A stretch of DNA of 64,000 nt. Source: Phycisphaerae bacterium. Its GTDB lineage: Bacteria > Planctomycetota > Phycisphaerae > UBA1845. Below, in pieces: positions 19,187 to 27,783 of the stretch. The first letter of the stretch is position 1. Every line of letters begins with the position of its first letter. Both the position numbers and the translations under genes were made by a program. The stretch is from NCBI GenBank assembly GCA_024102815.1, contig JAGFJJ010000005.1:1-64000 (forward strand), given 5' to 3'. The notes below the pieces were generated by a model. That model worked only from the letters and a program-made list of their open reading frames with translations. It was not told where the DNA came from and made no database searches.

Positions 19187-21979
19187 ATGCTGCTGCGTTC
19201 CGAGGTTCGCACGAATCGGGCATCGGGCTTTCTTTCATGCGCGAGTTCAGCGCCTGTCTTCCTGCTTGCGTTGGCCCTGTTGGCGCACTTGCCGGGGGGT
19301 ATCGTTCGGGCTGAATCCGGGGAGGTGCGTGCGTCGTCGCGGGATTCCGGGGAACGCAAGGACCGAAGCGAGGGCCGGGCGCAATCGGACACCGGGAATA
19401 GGGAGGCCGGAAAGGTGCTTGCAGGAACGGTCCTTGTTACGCCTTGTGATGCACTCATTCCGGGAGATGACCCGAATTCTGTCAACGATCGCGCGTCCAA
19501 TGGCGGGATTGATAGCCGCCGAACCAAGTCACGTGTCGCCATGCCGGCCTATTACGTCTGTACGCGGCAGGCCTCGTACAATATCGAAGACAACAAGCTT
19601 GTCGTGCGCGGGCTTTACCAATCTCCGAGGCGGGCGCCGATCATTCGGTTGATCGACGACGCCACGAACATCGAACTCGCCTCGTTCACACCGGAAGGCC
19701 GGGGGGGCGCTTTCGAATTCGAAGTCGATGGAATACTCGGTCCCCCCTGCAATATCCGGGTCGAAATGAACCCCTACGCCTACCAGGCCGGCGTCCAGGG
19801 TGCTCCCGCGTCGTGCCAAGGCACAGGGGGAGGCAACCATCCGCCGGTCTGCGGGATTCTCCTTCCCGCCGGCGATGTCAGTATCCACCTGGGAGAGTCT
19901 GTCTACTTCTCCGGAACCGCCACCGACCCGGATGGGACGGCGGGCCTGACGTTCGAATGGGACTTTCACGGCGGAGCCGATGAGCGGCCTACTGTTCTCG
20001 TACCGGGCCCCGTCGTGTTTGACCTTGCCGACGGCAGCTTCCTTGCAACGTTCAAGGCTACCGACGTGAATGGTGCTACCTGCACGGACAGCGTGACGGT
20101 CAACGTGGGGTTGCCGCCTGACGGGCTTCCGCCGATGGTCGCGCAGCAGCCCGCGCCGGGCGAGCCGGGCTCCGGCAGTACATCGCACGTTGTGTTGCCC
20201 TTCAACGACCTGGGCATGCACTGCGGTGATCTTTCTTCCGTACCCTTCGCGGTTCTTCCTCCATTCAACACGTTGAACGCTCAGGTGGTGCGTCGAGGCC
20301 TTTCCTCGAATCAGCCGCCCGAGATTGAGGATGATACCTTCATTGACTTGCGATACTCGGCGGCGTCCAACCCGAACGATCCGGTAGGACCGGGGTCGAT
20401 CAATTCGACCAGTCAGAATTACCCCGTCGGTGCAAAGCTCCGCGATGCGACGGTACGCAAGACGGACTTCTGGGATGTTGACGAGACCACCGGCTCAACG
20501 ATTGCGTCTCTTTTGTTCCCGGGACTGGATCCGCTATCGGATGAAGGGCTGCAGACGATCGACAACCCCGACCACGGACGGTACATGCCCGGTATCGCGA
20601 ATCCCTACTACGCGAACGATCCGCAGTTGTTTGGAAAATACCTCGAAGAGAAGACCTGGTTTACCGCCCAGGGCATCCCGATGACGAGTGTCGATGATGG
20701 CGGTCGGCCGAACTCCTACCCCCTCATGCGCGTGCAAGCCATTGAGAGGTCGACGGGCGAGGTGTTGGCGACTACCGATGCGGTCGTTCCCGTTTCTTCG
20801 GAGGTCGATTGTCGCGACTGCCATGCGTTCGGCCTGGTCGGCGCCGATCCGACGGCCCGGGCCTCGGGTCCTGCGTTCGTTCCGCCGGCCACGCAGGATC
20901 GCCTCGACCTGGAGACTTCGGCCAAGGCCAACATCATCCTTCTGCATGACTATAAGCACGGTACGTCACTGGCGAGCAATTCGGACCCGATCCTATGTGC
21001 TGCGTGCCATCGGTCCAATGCGCTGGCGGTTGTGGGTGGTCCAGGGGGAGATCCGGCACGCGACAGCATGTCCCGCGTGACGCACGGGTTGCATGGAAGA
21101 CTGCAACTCGACGGGCAGGGATCGCTATTGCGCGACGCCGCGGGAGAGCCGATTCTGATCAATCCGAACAATATCTCTCCGGATCAGGTGCCCTTGATTC
21201 CCGTCGGCCTGGATGATCCGATGGAGTCCAACTGTTTCCTCTGCCATCCCGGGAAGATCACGCAATGCTTCCGAGGCGCCATGTACACGGCCGGACAGAC
21301 GTGTGTCTCTTGTCACGGTGGTATGCTGGCTGTCGCCGGGGAGTACCCGCTTTCGAGCGGGCAGGCGCGTACGCCGTGGGCTGACGAGCCGCGCTGCGGA
21401 TCGTGCCATCATGGCATGGGTGAGATGGCCGTGTATACGGAGGCATACGCTGCAGGTGACCCAGCGGCAGAACCAATGCCGCCCCTGACATCCCGGTTCG
21501 CGGAAAACGTCGGCACCCTCTACCGCGACAGCCTCGACAGTCATGCGGGCGTAGCGTGCGAGGCGTGCCACGGCAGTCCGCACGCGATCTGGCCGCACCG
21601 CGACGAGAACGCCAACGACAACGTGGCCGCGATTCAGCTCCAGGGGTATGTCGGTCCCATTCGCGAATGCACGGTCTGCCATGAACCGGGTAGTTTCCCG
21701 AACGGCACGTTGTCTGGCCCACACGGAATGCACCCGGTGAACGATCCGAACTGGATCAAGGGCGAAGGACAATGGCACGGGGAGTACGCCAAGAATCATA
21801 ACGGCGGTGATCGATGTGCCGCGTGTCACGGCGCGGACCACCGGGGCACACGGTTGTCGCGCGTGCCGGTTAACCGTGTGCTACGAGATGCTGAAGGGCG
21901 CATTCGTACAACGCTGAACGCGGGTGACATCGTTTCGTGCGATCTCTGCCACAGCCTCGGAACCAGCTTTGAGGATTGA
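19187..21979 (+). CDS. secreted nine-heme cytochrome c with a PKD domain
   Basis: A 930-residue exported protein. After a signal peptide (VFLLALALLAHLPGGIVRA) come a region of unknown fold, a PKD-type beta-sandwich (near residues 210-310, with HLGESVYFSGTATDPDG), and a C-terminal two-thirds containing nine CxxCH heme motifs: CRDCH, CAACH, CFLCH, CVSCH, CGSCH, CEACH, CTVCH, CAACH and CDLCH. It is predicted to carry electrons outside the inner membrane, perhaps at the cell surface. ATG 19187 has GAGAGGGG upstream; the longer open frame lacks a site. It stands alone, with no maturation genes nearby. Confidence 0.85.
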   Translation: MLLRSEVRTNRASGFLSCASSAPVFLLALALLAHLPGGIVRAESGEVRASSRDSGERKDRSEGRAQSDTGNREAGKVLAGTVLVTPCDALIPGDDPNSVNDRASNGGIDSRRTKSRVAMPAYYVCTRQASYNIEDNKLVVRGLYQSPRRAPIIRLIDDATNIELASFTPEGRGGAFEFEVDGILGPPCNIRVEMNPYAYQAGVQGAPASCQGTGGGNHPPVCGILLPAGDVSIHLGESVYFSGTATDPDGTAGLTFEWDFHGGADERPTVLVPGPVVFDLADGSFLATFKATDVNGATCTDSVTVNVGLPPDGLPPMVAQQPAPGEPGSGSTSHVVLPFNDLGMHCGDLSSVPFAVLPPFNTLNAQVVRRGLSSNQPPEIEDDTFIDLRYSAASNPNDPVGPGSINSTSQNYPVGAKLRDATVRKTDFWDVDETTGSTIASLLFPGLDPLSDEGLQTIDNPDHGRYMPGIANPYYANDPQLFGKYLEEKTWFTAQGIPMTSVDDGGRPNSYPLMRVQAIERSTGEVLATTDAVVPVSSEVDCRDCHAFGLVGADPTARASGPAFVPPATQDRLDLETSAKANIILLHDYKHGTSLASNSDPILCAACHRSNALAVVGGPGGDPARDSMSRVTHGLHGRLQLDGQGSLLRDAAGEPILINPNNISPDQVPLIPVGLDDPMESNCFLCHPGKITQCFRGAMYTAGQTCVSCHGGMLAVAGEYPLSSGQARTPWADEPRCGSCHHGMGEMAVYTEAYAAGDPAAEPMPPLTSRFAENVGTLYRDSLDSHAGVACEACHGSPHAIWPHRDENANDNVAAIQLQGYVGPIRECTVCHEPGSFPNGTLSGPHGMHPVNDPNWIKGEGQWHGEYAKNHNGGDRCAACHGADHRGTRLSRVPVNRVLRDAEGRIRTTLNAGDIVSCDLCHSLGTSFED

Positions 21980-22168
21980 CGTCCAAAGAGAGACCAGCAA
22001 GGCGTCCTGCGTTCGGACGCCCCAACGATCACCCACGATGTTGAAGGATCACTGCGGGGCTACGGTACAAGCGAAAGGTGGCGTTCCAATCGTCCACGGC
22101 CCCCGATGAGACCGCGCCCGTTGCCGAAGAATCTGAGATGCCGGGGGAATGTCGAAATAGGGCGGGAA

Positions 22169-22242
22169 TGGGCGATACAGGACTCGAACCTGTGACCTCA
22201 CGGGTGTGATCCGTGCGCTCTAGCCAACTGAGCTAATCGCCC
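22169..22242 (-). tRNA. tRNA-Val (CAC)
   Basis: Read on the minus strand: acceptor GGGCGAT/ATCGCCC, D arm GCTC...GAGC, anticodon stem CACGG/CCGTG closing loop ATCACAC, and T arm ACAGG-TTCGAGT-CCTGT. Positions 34-36 are CAC, decoding valine GTG. No CCA is encoded. Confidence 0.95.
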
Positions 22243-22657
22243 GCTGGGATGCTTATATCGCGTTCCCGCAGGCATGGCAATCCGGAACGCACGCCCGGTA
22301 CCGGCGATCGAAAGCGCCACCTTCAGACGGAGCCCGGATGCGCCGTTGCGGCATGCCCAGGTCGGCTCCAGCGGCCAGGAGAGCCGCCGAGATTGAGCTG
22401 GCCGGCTCCGGCCGACCTTCACTTCTCCTATTTGCCGACATTGCCTGCAGGGTTGCCACTGCTCGACAGAGTACAGTGTGTGCCGAATTGTGTTCGGATT
22501 TCAGAATGTTCAACCGACGTGGCGTTGATCGGCGCGGACGGTCATCGCATAATGTTTCCCTGAGGTAAGTTGAGGCGGGTACCGGTCGGCGCGGTCGGGT
22601 CGGGACCGTTCTCGCGCTAAGATCAAGTCCTAGACCCTGAGGTGACGGGCTCCAGCG
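22243..22657. other. intergenic gap between tRNA-Val and lpxC-fabZ
   Basis: About 415 bases with no supported gene. Short open frames here have no Shine-Dalgarno or recognisable sequence. TAAGAT near 22618 could be a -10 for lpxC-fabZ, but no -35 fits. Confidence 0.5.
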
Positions 22658-23977
22658 TTGGTACGACAGAAGACGATCGGGCGCACGGTGGAGCTGGAAG
22701 GGCGGGGGTTGTTTACCGGCGCCCCGGTGATGCTTCGCTTTCGCCCGGGCGCGCCCCATTCCGGGATCTGGTTCGTCCGCACGGACCAGTCGCCGCCGAT
22801 TCGAATCTCTGCCACCGTGGACAACGTGACCAAGCGCGCCCGGCGAACGTCGCTGCGCAATGGGACGGTGTCCATCGAGACGGTTGAACATTGCCTGAGC
22901 GCGTGCGCCGGGCTGGGGATCGACAATCTCGAAATCGAGCTTAATGCCGACGAGCTGCCGGCCGGTGACGGAAGCGGGCTTCCGTTCCTGGAAGGTCTGG
23001 ACGATGCGGGGATCGAGGAACAGGACGCCCTCCGGGAGCCCTACATCATTTCAGAGGTTGTGCGCGTCGTGGACGGCGATGCGGAACTGGTGGCCCTGCC
23101 GCCGCTGGTGGGAGACAGCGAGGTCCTGGAGGTCTGGTACGACCTCGACTACGGACAGGGCGGTCCGATCGGCCGGCAGGTCTATGGTATCTCTGTCACG
23201 CCGGAGAATTTTCGAACGCAATTGGCGGCGGCGCGAACTTTCGTGCTGGAGGAGGAGGCACAGCAACTTCGCGCGGCCGGTCTGGGGACGCACCTTTCGG
23301 CCAAGGACATCCTGGTCTTCGGGCCGACCGGTCCCATCGACAACGCGCTGCGTTTCCCCGACGAATGCGTGCGGCACAAGCTGCTCGACCTGGTGGGGGA
23401 CCTGATGCTGCTGGGGCGGCCGCTGGTGGGTCGGGTGCATGCTCGAAAGAGCGGCCACGCGCTAAATCATGCGCTGGTGCGGGCGCTTTTGGAGAAGGAG
23501 CAGGAGCGGAACGAGCGGTCGCTGCTCCAGAGCGAATCCGCGGTGAACATCCACCGCATTCAGCGCATTCTGCCGCATCGATACCCATTCCTCATGGTCG
23601 ATCGAATCGTGGAGATCGACGGCACGCGTCGTGCGGTGGGGATCAAGAACGTCTCGGTGAACGAGCCCTTTTTCCAGGGGCACTATCCGGGCGACCCGAT
23701 CATGCCCGGCGTGCTGATCATCGAGGCGCTGGCGCAGGTGGCGGGCGTGCTGCTCAGCCAGGCGCTGGAGCACAAAGGGCGGGTGGCGGTGTTGCTCGCG
23801 TTGGACAAGGTGAAATTCCGCCGGCCGGTTCGCCCGGGTGACCAGTTGTTGTTAGAGGTGGAGTCGGTCCGGGTCCGTTCGTCGACGGGGCATGTTCGCG
23901 GCCGGGCCCGGGTGGGCAGTGAGTTGGCCGCGGAAGCGGAGATCAAGTTCGTTCTGACGGACGCGGAGTCGCCGTGA
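22658..23977 (+). CDS. lpxC-fabZ: bifunctional LpxC deacetylase / FabZ dehydratase
   Basis: A 439-residue fusion. Residues 1-275 are LpxC, the zinc deacetylase committing UDP-acyl-GlcNAc to lipid A: TVEHCLSACAGLGIDNLEI with a zinc histidine, GDGSGLPF, HKLLDLVGDLMLLG with the other zinc ligands, and the active-site SGHALNHALVRALL. Residues 295-439 are FabZ, which dehydrates 3-hydroxyacyl-ACP: ILPHRYPFLMVDRI and FFQGHYPGDPIMPGVLIIEA with the catalytic His and Glu. Such fusions are known in Bacteroidota and Planctomycetota. Start is TTG at 22658; GAGGTGA lies rather far upstream. lpxA follows after 31 bases. Confidence 0.95.
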   Translation: MVRQKTIGRTVELEGRGLFTGAPVMLRFRPGAPHSGIWFVRTDQSPPIRISATVDNVTKRARRTSLRNGTVSIETVEHCLSACAGLGIDNLEIELNADELPAGDGSGLPFLEGLDDAGIEEQDALREPYIISEVVRVVDGDAELVALPPLVGDSEVLEVWYDLDYGQGGPIGRQVYGISVTPENFRTQLAAARTFVLEEEAQQLRAAGLGTHLSAKDILVFGPTGPIDNALRFPDECVRHKLLDLVGDLMLLGRPLVGRVHARKSGHALNHALVRALLEKEQERNERSLLQSESAVNIHRIQRILPHRYPFLMVDRIVEIDGTRRAVGIKNVSVNEPFFQGHYPGDPIMPGVLIIEALAQVAGVLLSQALEHKGRVAVLLALDKVKFRRPVRPGDQLLLEVESVRVRSSTGHVRGRARVGSELAAEAEIKFVLTDAESP

Positions 23978-24008
23978 GATCAAGGTCGAGGCGGAGTAGA
24001 GAAGCACC

Positions 24009-25103
24009 GTGAGTATTCATCCGACAGCCATTGTTGAGCGCGGGGCCGAGATCGGGCGGGACGTGTCCATTGGTGCCTTCGCGTACATCGGCCCCAACGT
24101 CCGTCTCGGCGACGGATGCCGCATTCATCATCACGCCACGATCGACGGTCTTACGACAATGGGTGAGGGGTGCGAGGTATTTCCGCAAGCGGCGATCGGA
24201 CTCACTCCGCAGGATCTGAAGTATAGCGGCGAAAAGACGTCGCTGGAAATCGGAAAGCGGAACATCTTCCGCGAGATGGTCACGGTCCATCCCGGTACGG
24301 GCAACGGCGGCGGGGTTACGCGGATCGGCAACAGCAACTTTTTCCTCATCGGCGTGCACGTGGCCCACGACTGCCTCATCGGCAACAACTGCGTGATCGC
24401 CAATTACGTGCAATTCGCCGGGCACGTTCACGTGGAGGACAACGTGAACATGGGCGGGCACAGCGCCGTCCACCACTTCGTCACCATCGGCAAGCACGCT
24501 TTCGTGGGCGGGATGACCCGCGTTGCGGCCGACGTGCCGCCGTTCATGGTCGTCGTCGCCGCGCGAGGGACTCGGACGGAAGTGCGCATGGTCAACGGCG
24601 TGGGCTTGCAGCGCAGCGGATATTCGCAGGAGGACATTGCGGCACTGAAGGACGCCTTCATGGCAATTTACGCGCGAAAGGCGCGGCTCAGCGGCGTGCC
24701 CATTAGCGACCGCGTGCAGGCGATCCTCGACGTGCCGGATCAGAATCCGCACGTGGTCTATCTGTGCAAGGCGCTGATGCGTTCCTTCGCCCATGGGCGG
24801 CACGGGCGCTATCTGGAATCGCTTCGGCAGGACCCGGTGCATCGTCGTAGTTGGCGACTGGCCGAGGGATCGTCGGCGGGGAATCGACTCGCGATCGAGG
24901 TCGTCGGTCAAGGCGTTGTGGATCGCGTGCGAACCGACGGCGAGAACGGCGGGCACGAGACGCTGCGGCTCACCGCGCAGGCCGAACCCGGCTGGGCATT
25001 TGCCGGGTGGGATGGCAATCTCTCCGGCCGGTTGAACCCCGCGATGATCGTGCTCGACGACCACAAGAAGGTGACGGCGACGTTCACGAGAGTTTCGGTA
25101 TAG
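24009..25103 (+). CDS. lpxA: LpxA acyltransferase with an InlB-repeat-like C-terminal extension
   Basis: A 364-residue protein. Residues 1-265 are LpxA, the left-handed beta-helix enzyme that moves a 3-hydroxyacyl chain from ACP to UDP-GlcNAc: IHPTAIVERGAEIG hexapeptides, the catalytic histidine segment GVHVAHDCLIGNNC and GLQRSGYSQEDIAALK. Usual length is about 260. The last 75 or so residues (from about 290) read like a divergent InlB B-repeat domain: GQGVVDRV, LTAQAEPGWAFAGWDGNLSG, KVTATF. Those domains are normally extracellular, so the fusion is odd; the frame is uninterrupted. Start GTG 24009. Confidence 0.93.
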   Translation: MSIHPTAIVERGAEIGRDVSIGAFAYIGPNVRLGDGCRIHHHATIDGLTTMGEGCEVFPQAAIGLTPQDLKYSGEKTSLEIGKRNIFREMVTVHPGTGNGGGVTRIGNSNFFLIGVHVAHDCLIGNNCVIANYVQFAGHVHVEDNVNMGGHSAVHHFVTIGKHAFVGGMTRVAADVPPFMVVVAARGTRTEVRMVNGVGLQRSGYSQEDIAALKDAFMAIYARKARLSGVPISDRVQAILDVPDQNPHVVYLCKALMRSFAHGRHGRYLESLRQDPVHRRSWRLAEGSSAGNRLAIEVVGQGVVDRVRTDGENGGHETLRLTAQAEPGWAFAGWDGNLSGRLNPAMIVLDDHKKVTATFTRVSV

Positions 25104-25168
25104 CCCGCCGCTCGCATGGCGGTGCGTCAGGAAACGCGCCCTACAATCAGGACTCCCAGTCGGTGGGA

Positions 25169-25182
25169 GTAGCCCGCCCTAC
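25169..25182. repeat. GTAGCCCGCCCTAC element, left copy
   Basis: A 14-base element in the gap before the Gfo/Idh gene. Its reverse complement, with one change, occurs at 26261-26274 after that gene, so the pair flanks it in inverted orientation. A related string TAGCCCGCCGC lies at 25101. Confidence 0.5.
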
Positions 25183-25203
25183 CGAAAGAACGAGATTCCC
25201 CTC

Positions 25204-26220
25204 ATGACCAAACCTCTTCGTGTTGCCGTTGTCGGATGCGGACACATGGGCCGCCACCACGCCCGAGTCTATTCGCAGATGAAGGACTGCGAGCTCGTCG
25301 CCGTTGTCGACAAGGACCTCGACCGCGCCCGCAAGATCGCCTCCGAACACGGCGGCAAACCCTACGCCCGCGCGGCCGACGTGCCCGAGGAACTCGACGC
25401 CGTCACCGTTGCCGTGCCTACCGTCTTCCACGCCGAGATCGCCATTCCCCTGATGGAACGGGGCGCGGCCGTGCTCGTGGAGAAGCCGCTTGCACCCGAC
25501 ACACGCAGCGCCGCTCAGTTGCTCGCGGCGACGCGCCGCACGGGGCGATTGCTCCAGGTCGGGCACTCCGAACGTTTCAATCCCGTGGTGCAGGCCATGC
25601 TGCGGATGGGCGTAACGCCGCGGTTCATCGAGACGCAGCGGGTCAGCCCGTTCACCTTCCGCAGCGCCGACGTGGGCGTCGTGTTCGACATGATGATCCA
25701 TGACATCGACATCGTGCTGCACCTCGTGCAGCGGCGGGAGTACACCATCGACGCGGTGGGCGTGAGCGTGCTGGGCGCGGCCGAGGACGTGGCCAACGCC
25801 CGCGTCCGCTTCGGCGACCACGCCGCGGTGAACCTGACCGCCTCGCGCCTGGCGCTGAAGACTGAGCGGCGCATTCGCATCTTCGCCCCGACGGGCTACC
25901 TCTCGATGGACTATCACAAGAAGAGCGGCATCGCCATCAAGCTCGACGACAACCTCGACCTCATCCGCATGGCCCGCGAGCGGAACTTCGACGACCTCTC
26001 GCAGATGGCCTCGCTGGACTTCGGCTCAATGGTGAAGATCGAGCCGCTGGTGGTGGACGACGTGGAGCCGCTGCGGGCGGAATTGGATTCGTTCGTCGGC
26101 GCGGTTCGCACCGGCGGCAACGCGGCCGTCTCCGCCGAGGACGGCTACGCTGCGGTGGAGATGGCTGAACGCATCACGGCGGAGGTGAGGAAGAATGATT
26201 GGGGGGGCGTCGCAAAATAG
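25204..26220 (+). CDS. Gfo/Idh/MocA family oxidoreductase, possibly GnnA-like
   Basis: A 338-residue NAD(P)-dependent dehydrogenase. The N-terminal Rossmann fold opens with VAVVGCGHMGRHHARVYSQM; the EKPLAPD motif with its active-site lysine is at about residue 95, and a C-terminal alpha/beta substrate domain includes the FDMMIHDIDIVL histidine segment. Placement 100 bases after lpxA suggests UDP-GlcNAc 3-dehydrogenase (GnnA), which with aminotransferase GnnB makes the 3-amino sugar used for amide-linked lipid A. No GnnB is in the window, so the specific role is inference. Start ATG 25204. Confidence 0.85.
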   Translation: MTKPLRVAVVGCGHMGRHHARVYSQMKDCELVAVVDKDLDRARKIASEHGGKPYARAADVPEELDAVTVAVPTVFHAEIAIPLMERGAAVLVEKPLAPDTRSAAQLLAATRRTGRLLQVGHSERFNPVVQAMLRMGVTPRFIETQRVSPFTFRSADVGVVFDMMIHDIDIVLHLVQRREYTIDAVGVSVLGAAEDVANARVRFGDHAAVNLTASRLALKTERRIRIFAPTGYLSMDYHKKSGIAIKLDDNLDLIRMARERNFDDLSQMASLDFGSMVKIEPLVVDDVEPLRAELDSFVGAVRTGGNAAVSAEDGYAAVEMAERITAEVRKNDWGGVAK

Positions 26221-26260
26221 CGTCCAGGCACTCGGAGGGTCCGCCATGCGGACCACTGCC

Positions 26261-26274
26261 GTAGGGCGGGCTGC
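26261..26274. repeat. GTAGGGCGGGCTGC element, right copy
   Basis: Inverted relative to the copy at 25169, differing at one base, and followed at once by CGCCCGCCGC, giving local hairpin potential GGGCGGGC/GCGCCCGC. It lies between the Gfo/Idh and AbiJ-like genes and looks like a small dispersed intergenic repeat. Confidence 0.5.
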
Positions 26275-26318
26275 GCCCGCCGCTTGTGTCGTTTGGCGCG
26301 CGGGGTATCTTCTGAGCC

Positions 26319-26334
26319 GCAGGCTTCAGCCTGC
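26319..26334. repeat. short perfect palindrome before the AbiJ-like gene
   Basis: GCAGGCT-tc-AGCCTGC forms a seven-base perfect stem, 29 bases before the AbiJ-like start. With the preceding element it suggests a REP-like cluster at the left border of an insertion. Confidence 0.45.
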
Positions 26335-26362
26335 GCGAATTGTTGTTACCCAAAGGTGATTC

Positions 26363-27277
26363 ATGAAAGTCGACGAGCAACGCATTTCCGAAGTGACTCG
26401 GCGACGCATATTCGATCAACTTGCGCTCGAAAGGATACCGTGGTCTGGCCGCCTTAATGAACCGGATTTCCTTGCACGCCTTTACAATCTGAAGGGCATG
26501 GGTTCAACAGATCATCGCTTCGGCGATGCCTACGGTGATATTTGGCAACACCGCGTCCGCAACTTGGATTGGGAACCGGATTGGGTGTTCACGGACCGTC
26601 GCTTCGATCTCCTTCGTTGTCCCGATGAAAGAGTCCTTCGCTTTCTATGTGAAACGATGCATCCTGTAGTCCAACCGGACGAAGGAGTCGTGGGCAGGCT
26701 GCTTGGCATTTTCAATGATGCCCTTGCAAATGACGGGTTTCAGATCGTAGAAACAACCCAAATTTCCGGTCAGCCCGTGTTCGCCCCCTGCGAAACAATC
26801 GCAAATCCTCTGACCCTGGGTGCTGCGAAAGCAATCGCGCAAGTAATGTCGGCGGACTACCTGAGCCTGCAAATCACGCGCATGCAGACTTCAATCCACG
26901 GCGACCCCGAATTGGCAATTGGCACCGCGAAGGAGCTAATCGAAACGTGCTGCAAGACGATCCTTCGCGAGAGAAGCAAACCGTTTGAGGACACTTGGGA
27001 AGTCCCGAAATTGGTCCGTGCCACGCTCGAGGTGCTAAATTTGGTCCCGGACAATTTTCCGAAGGAAAAAGAGGCGTCAGATTCGATTCGTAAGACGCTG
27101 GGGAACCTCGCCCAATTGGCCCAAGGCGCAGCCGAACTCCGCAAAATCTACGGAACTGGACACGGAAAGGATGCTTCGACAACTCCACCGCATCCTCATC
27201 TCGCTCGACTTGCGGTAGGAGCAGCATCGACCCTTGCGGTCTTTCTATTCGAAAGGCATAGATTGGAAGCTTTGTAG
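26363..27277 (+). CDS. AbiJ-like abortive infection family protein
   Basis: A 304-residue protein resembling AbiJ-related abortive-infection proteins. Residues 5-100 (VTRRRIFDQL, FLARLYNLKGMGSTDHRF, DIWQHRVRNLDWEPDWVF) match the AbiJ N-terminal type, and residues 185-300 match the Abi C-terminal domain, including ELIETCCKTILRER and the final HLARLAVGAASTLAVFLFE. Such proteins are thought to kill or arrest phage-infected cells. The stretch is visibly AT-richer than its neighbours and bordered by small repeats, suggesting horizontal arrival. AAAGGTGA precedes ATG 26363. No antitoxin is evident. Confidence 0.75.
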   Translation: MKVDEQRISEVTRRRIFDQLALERIPWSGRLNEPDFLARLYNLKGMGSTDHRFGDAYGDIWQHRVRNLDWEPDWVFTDRRFDLLRCPDERVLRFLCETMHPVVQPDEGVVGRLLGIFNDALANDGFQIVETTQISGQPVFAPCETIANPLTLGAAKAIAQVMSADYLSLQITRMQTSIHGDPELAIGTAKELIETCCKTILRERSKPFEDTWEVPKLVRATLEVLNLVPDNFPKEKEASDSIRKTLGNLAQLAQGAAELRKIYGTGHGKDASTTPPHPHLARLAVGAASTLAVFLFERHRLEAL

Positions 27278-27754
27278 ATGGGGATGGAAGCCCAAGACCT
27301 ACAACTTGCCGTTCAAGTAGCCCGCTCCGGCATCGCCGCCGGCCAGACACCCTTCGGTGCCGTTATCGCCACGGCCGGGGGTGAGGTTATCGTTGAGGCC
27401 CACAACGAGGTTCGCCTTTCGGGCGACATCACCGCCCACGCGGAGATCGTGGCCATCCGCCGTGCGTGCCAGAATCTTGGCACGATCGACCTCTCCGGGC
27501 ACGTGATCGCCACGACGTGCGAGCCGTGCCCGATGTGCGCCGCGGCCATCCACTGGGCCCGGCTCGATGCCGTCATCTACGGAGCCACCATCGCCGACGC
27601 GGCGGCTGCGGGGTTCAACGAATTGTCCGTGTCCATCCACGACCTCTACGCCAAGGGCGGCAGCGGGGTGAAGATCATCGAGGGCGTGGCCCGCGAGGAG
27701 TGCCGGACCCTGTTCGAGGAATGGAAGCGCGGCCCGAACCCGAAGCCGTATTAG
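27278..27754 (+). CDS. nucleoside deaminase, guanine deaminase-like
   Basis: A 158-residue zinc hydrolase of the cytidine/deoxycytidylate deaminase superfamily. The zinc site is complete: THAEIVAIRRA-type HAE (read here as TAHAEIVAIRR) and CEPCPMCAAAIHWA. The phrases TPFGAVIAT and DAAAAGFNELSVSIHDLY resemble Bacillus GuaD, which converts guanine to xanthine; the tRNA deaminase TadA is less likely because the C-terminal region differs. It abuts the AbiJ-like stop with no gap but has host-like GC, so it is probably native. Start ATG 27278, with ATG 27284 possible. Confidence 0.85.
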   Translation: MGMEAQDLQLAVQVARSGIAAGQTPFGAVIATAGGEVIVEAHNEVRLSGDITAHAEIVAIRRACQNLGTIDLSGHVIATTCEPCPMCAAAIHWARLDAVIYGATIADAAAAGFNELSVSIHDLYAKGGSGVKIIEGVAREECRTLFEEWKRGPNPKPY

Positions 27755-27783
27755 GTCAGGGGAAGCCCGCCCGCTCAGCGACA

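Noticed and set aside
22249-22563. A 104-residue plus-strand frame after tRNA-Val
   Set aside because: No ribosome site, no coding-like composition, and overlapping frames on both strands are equally long.
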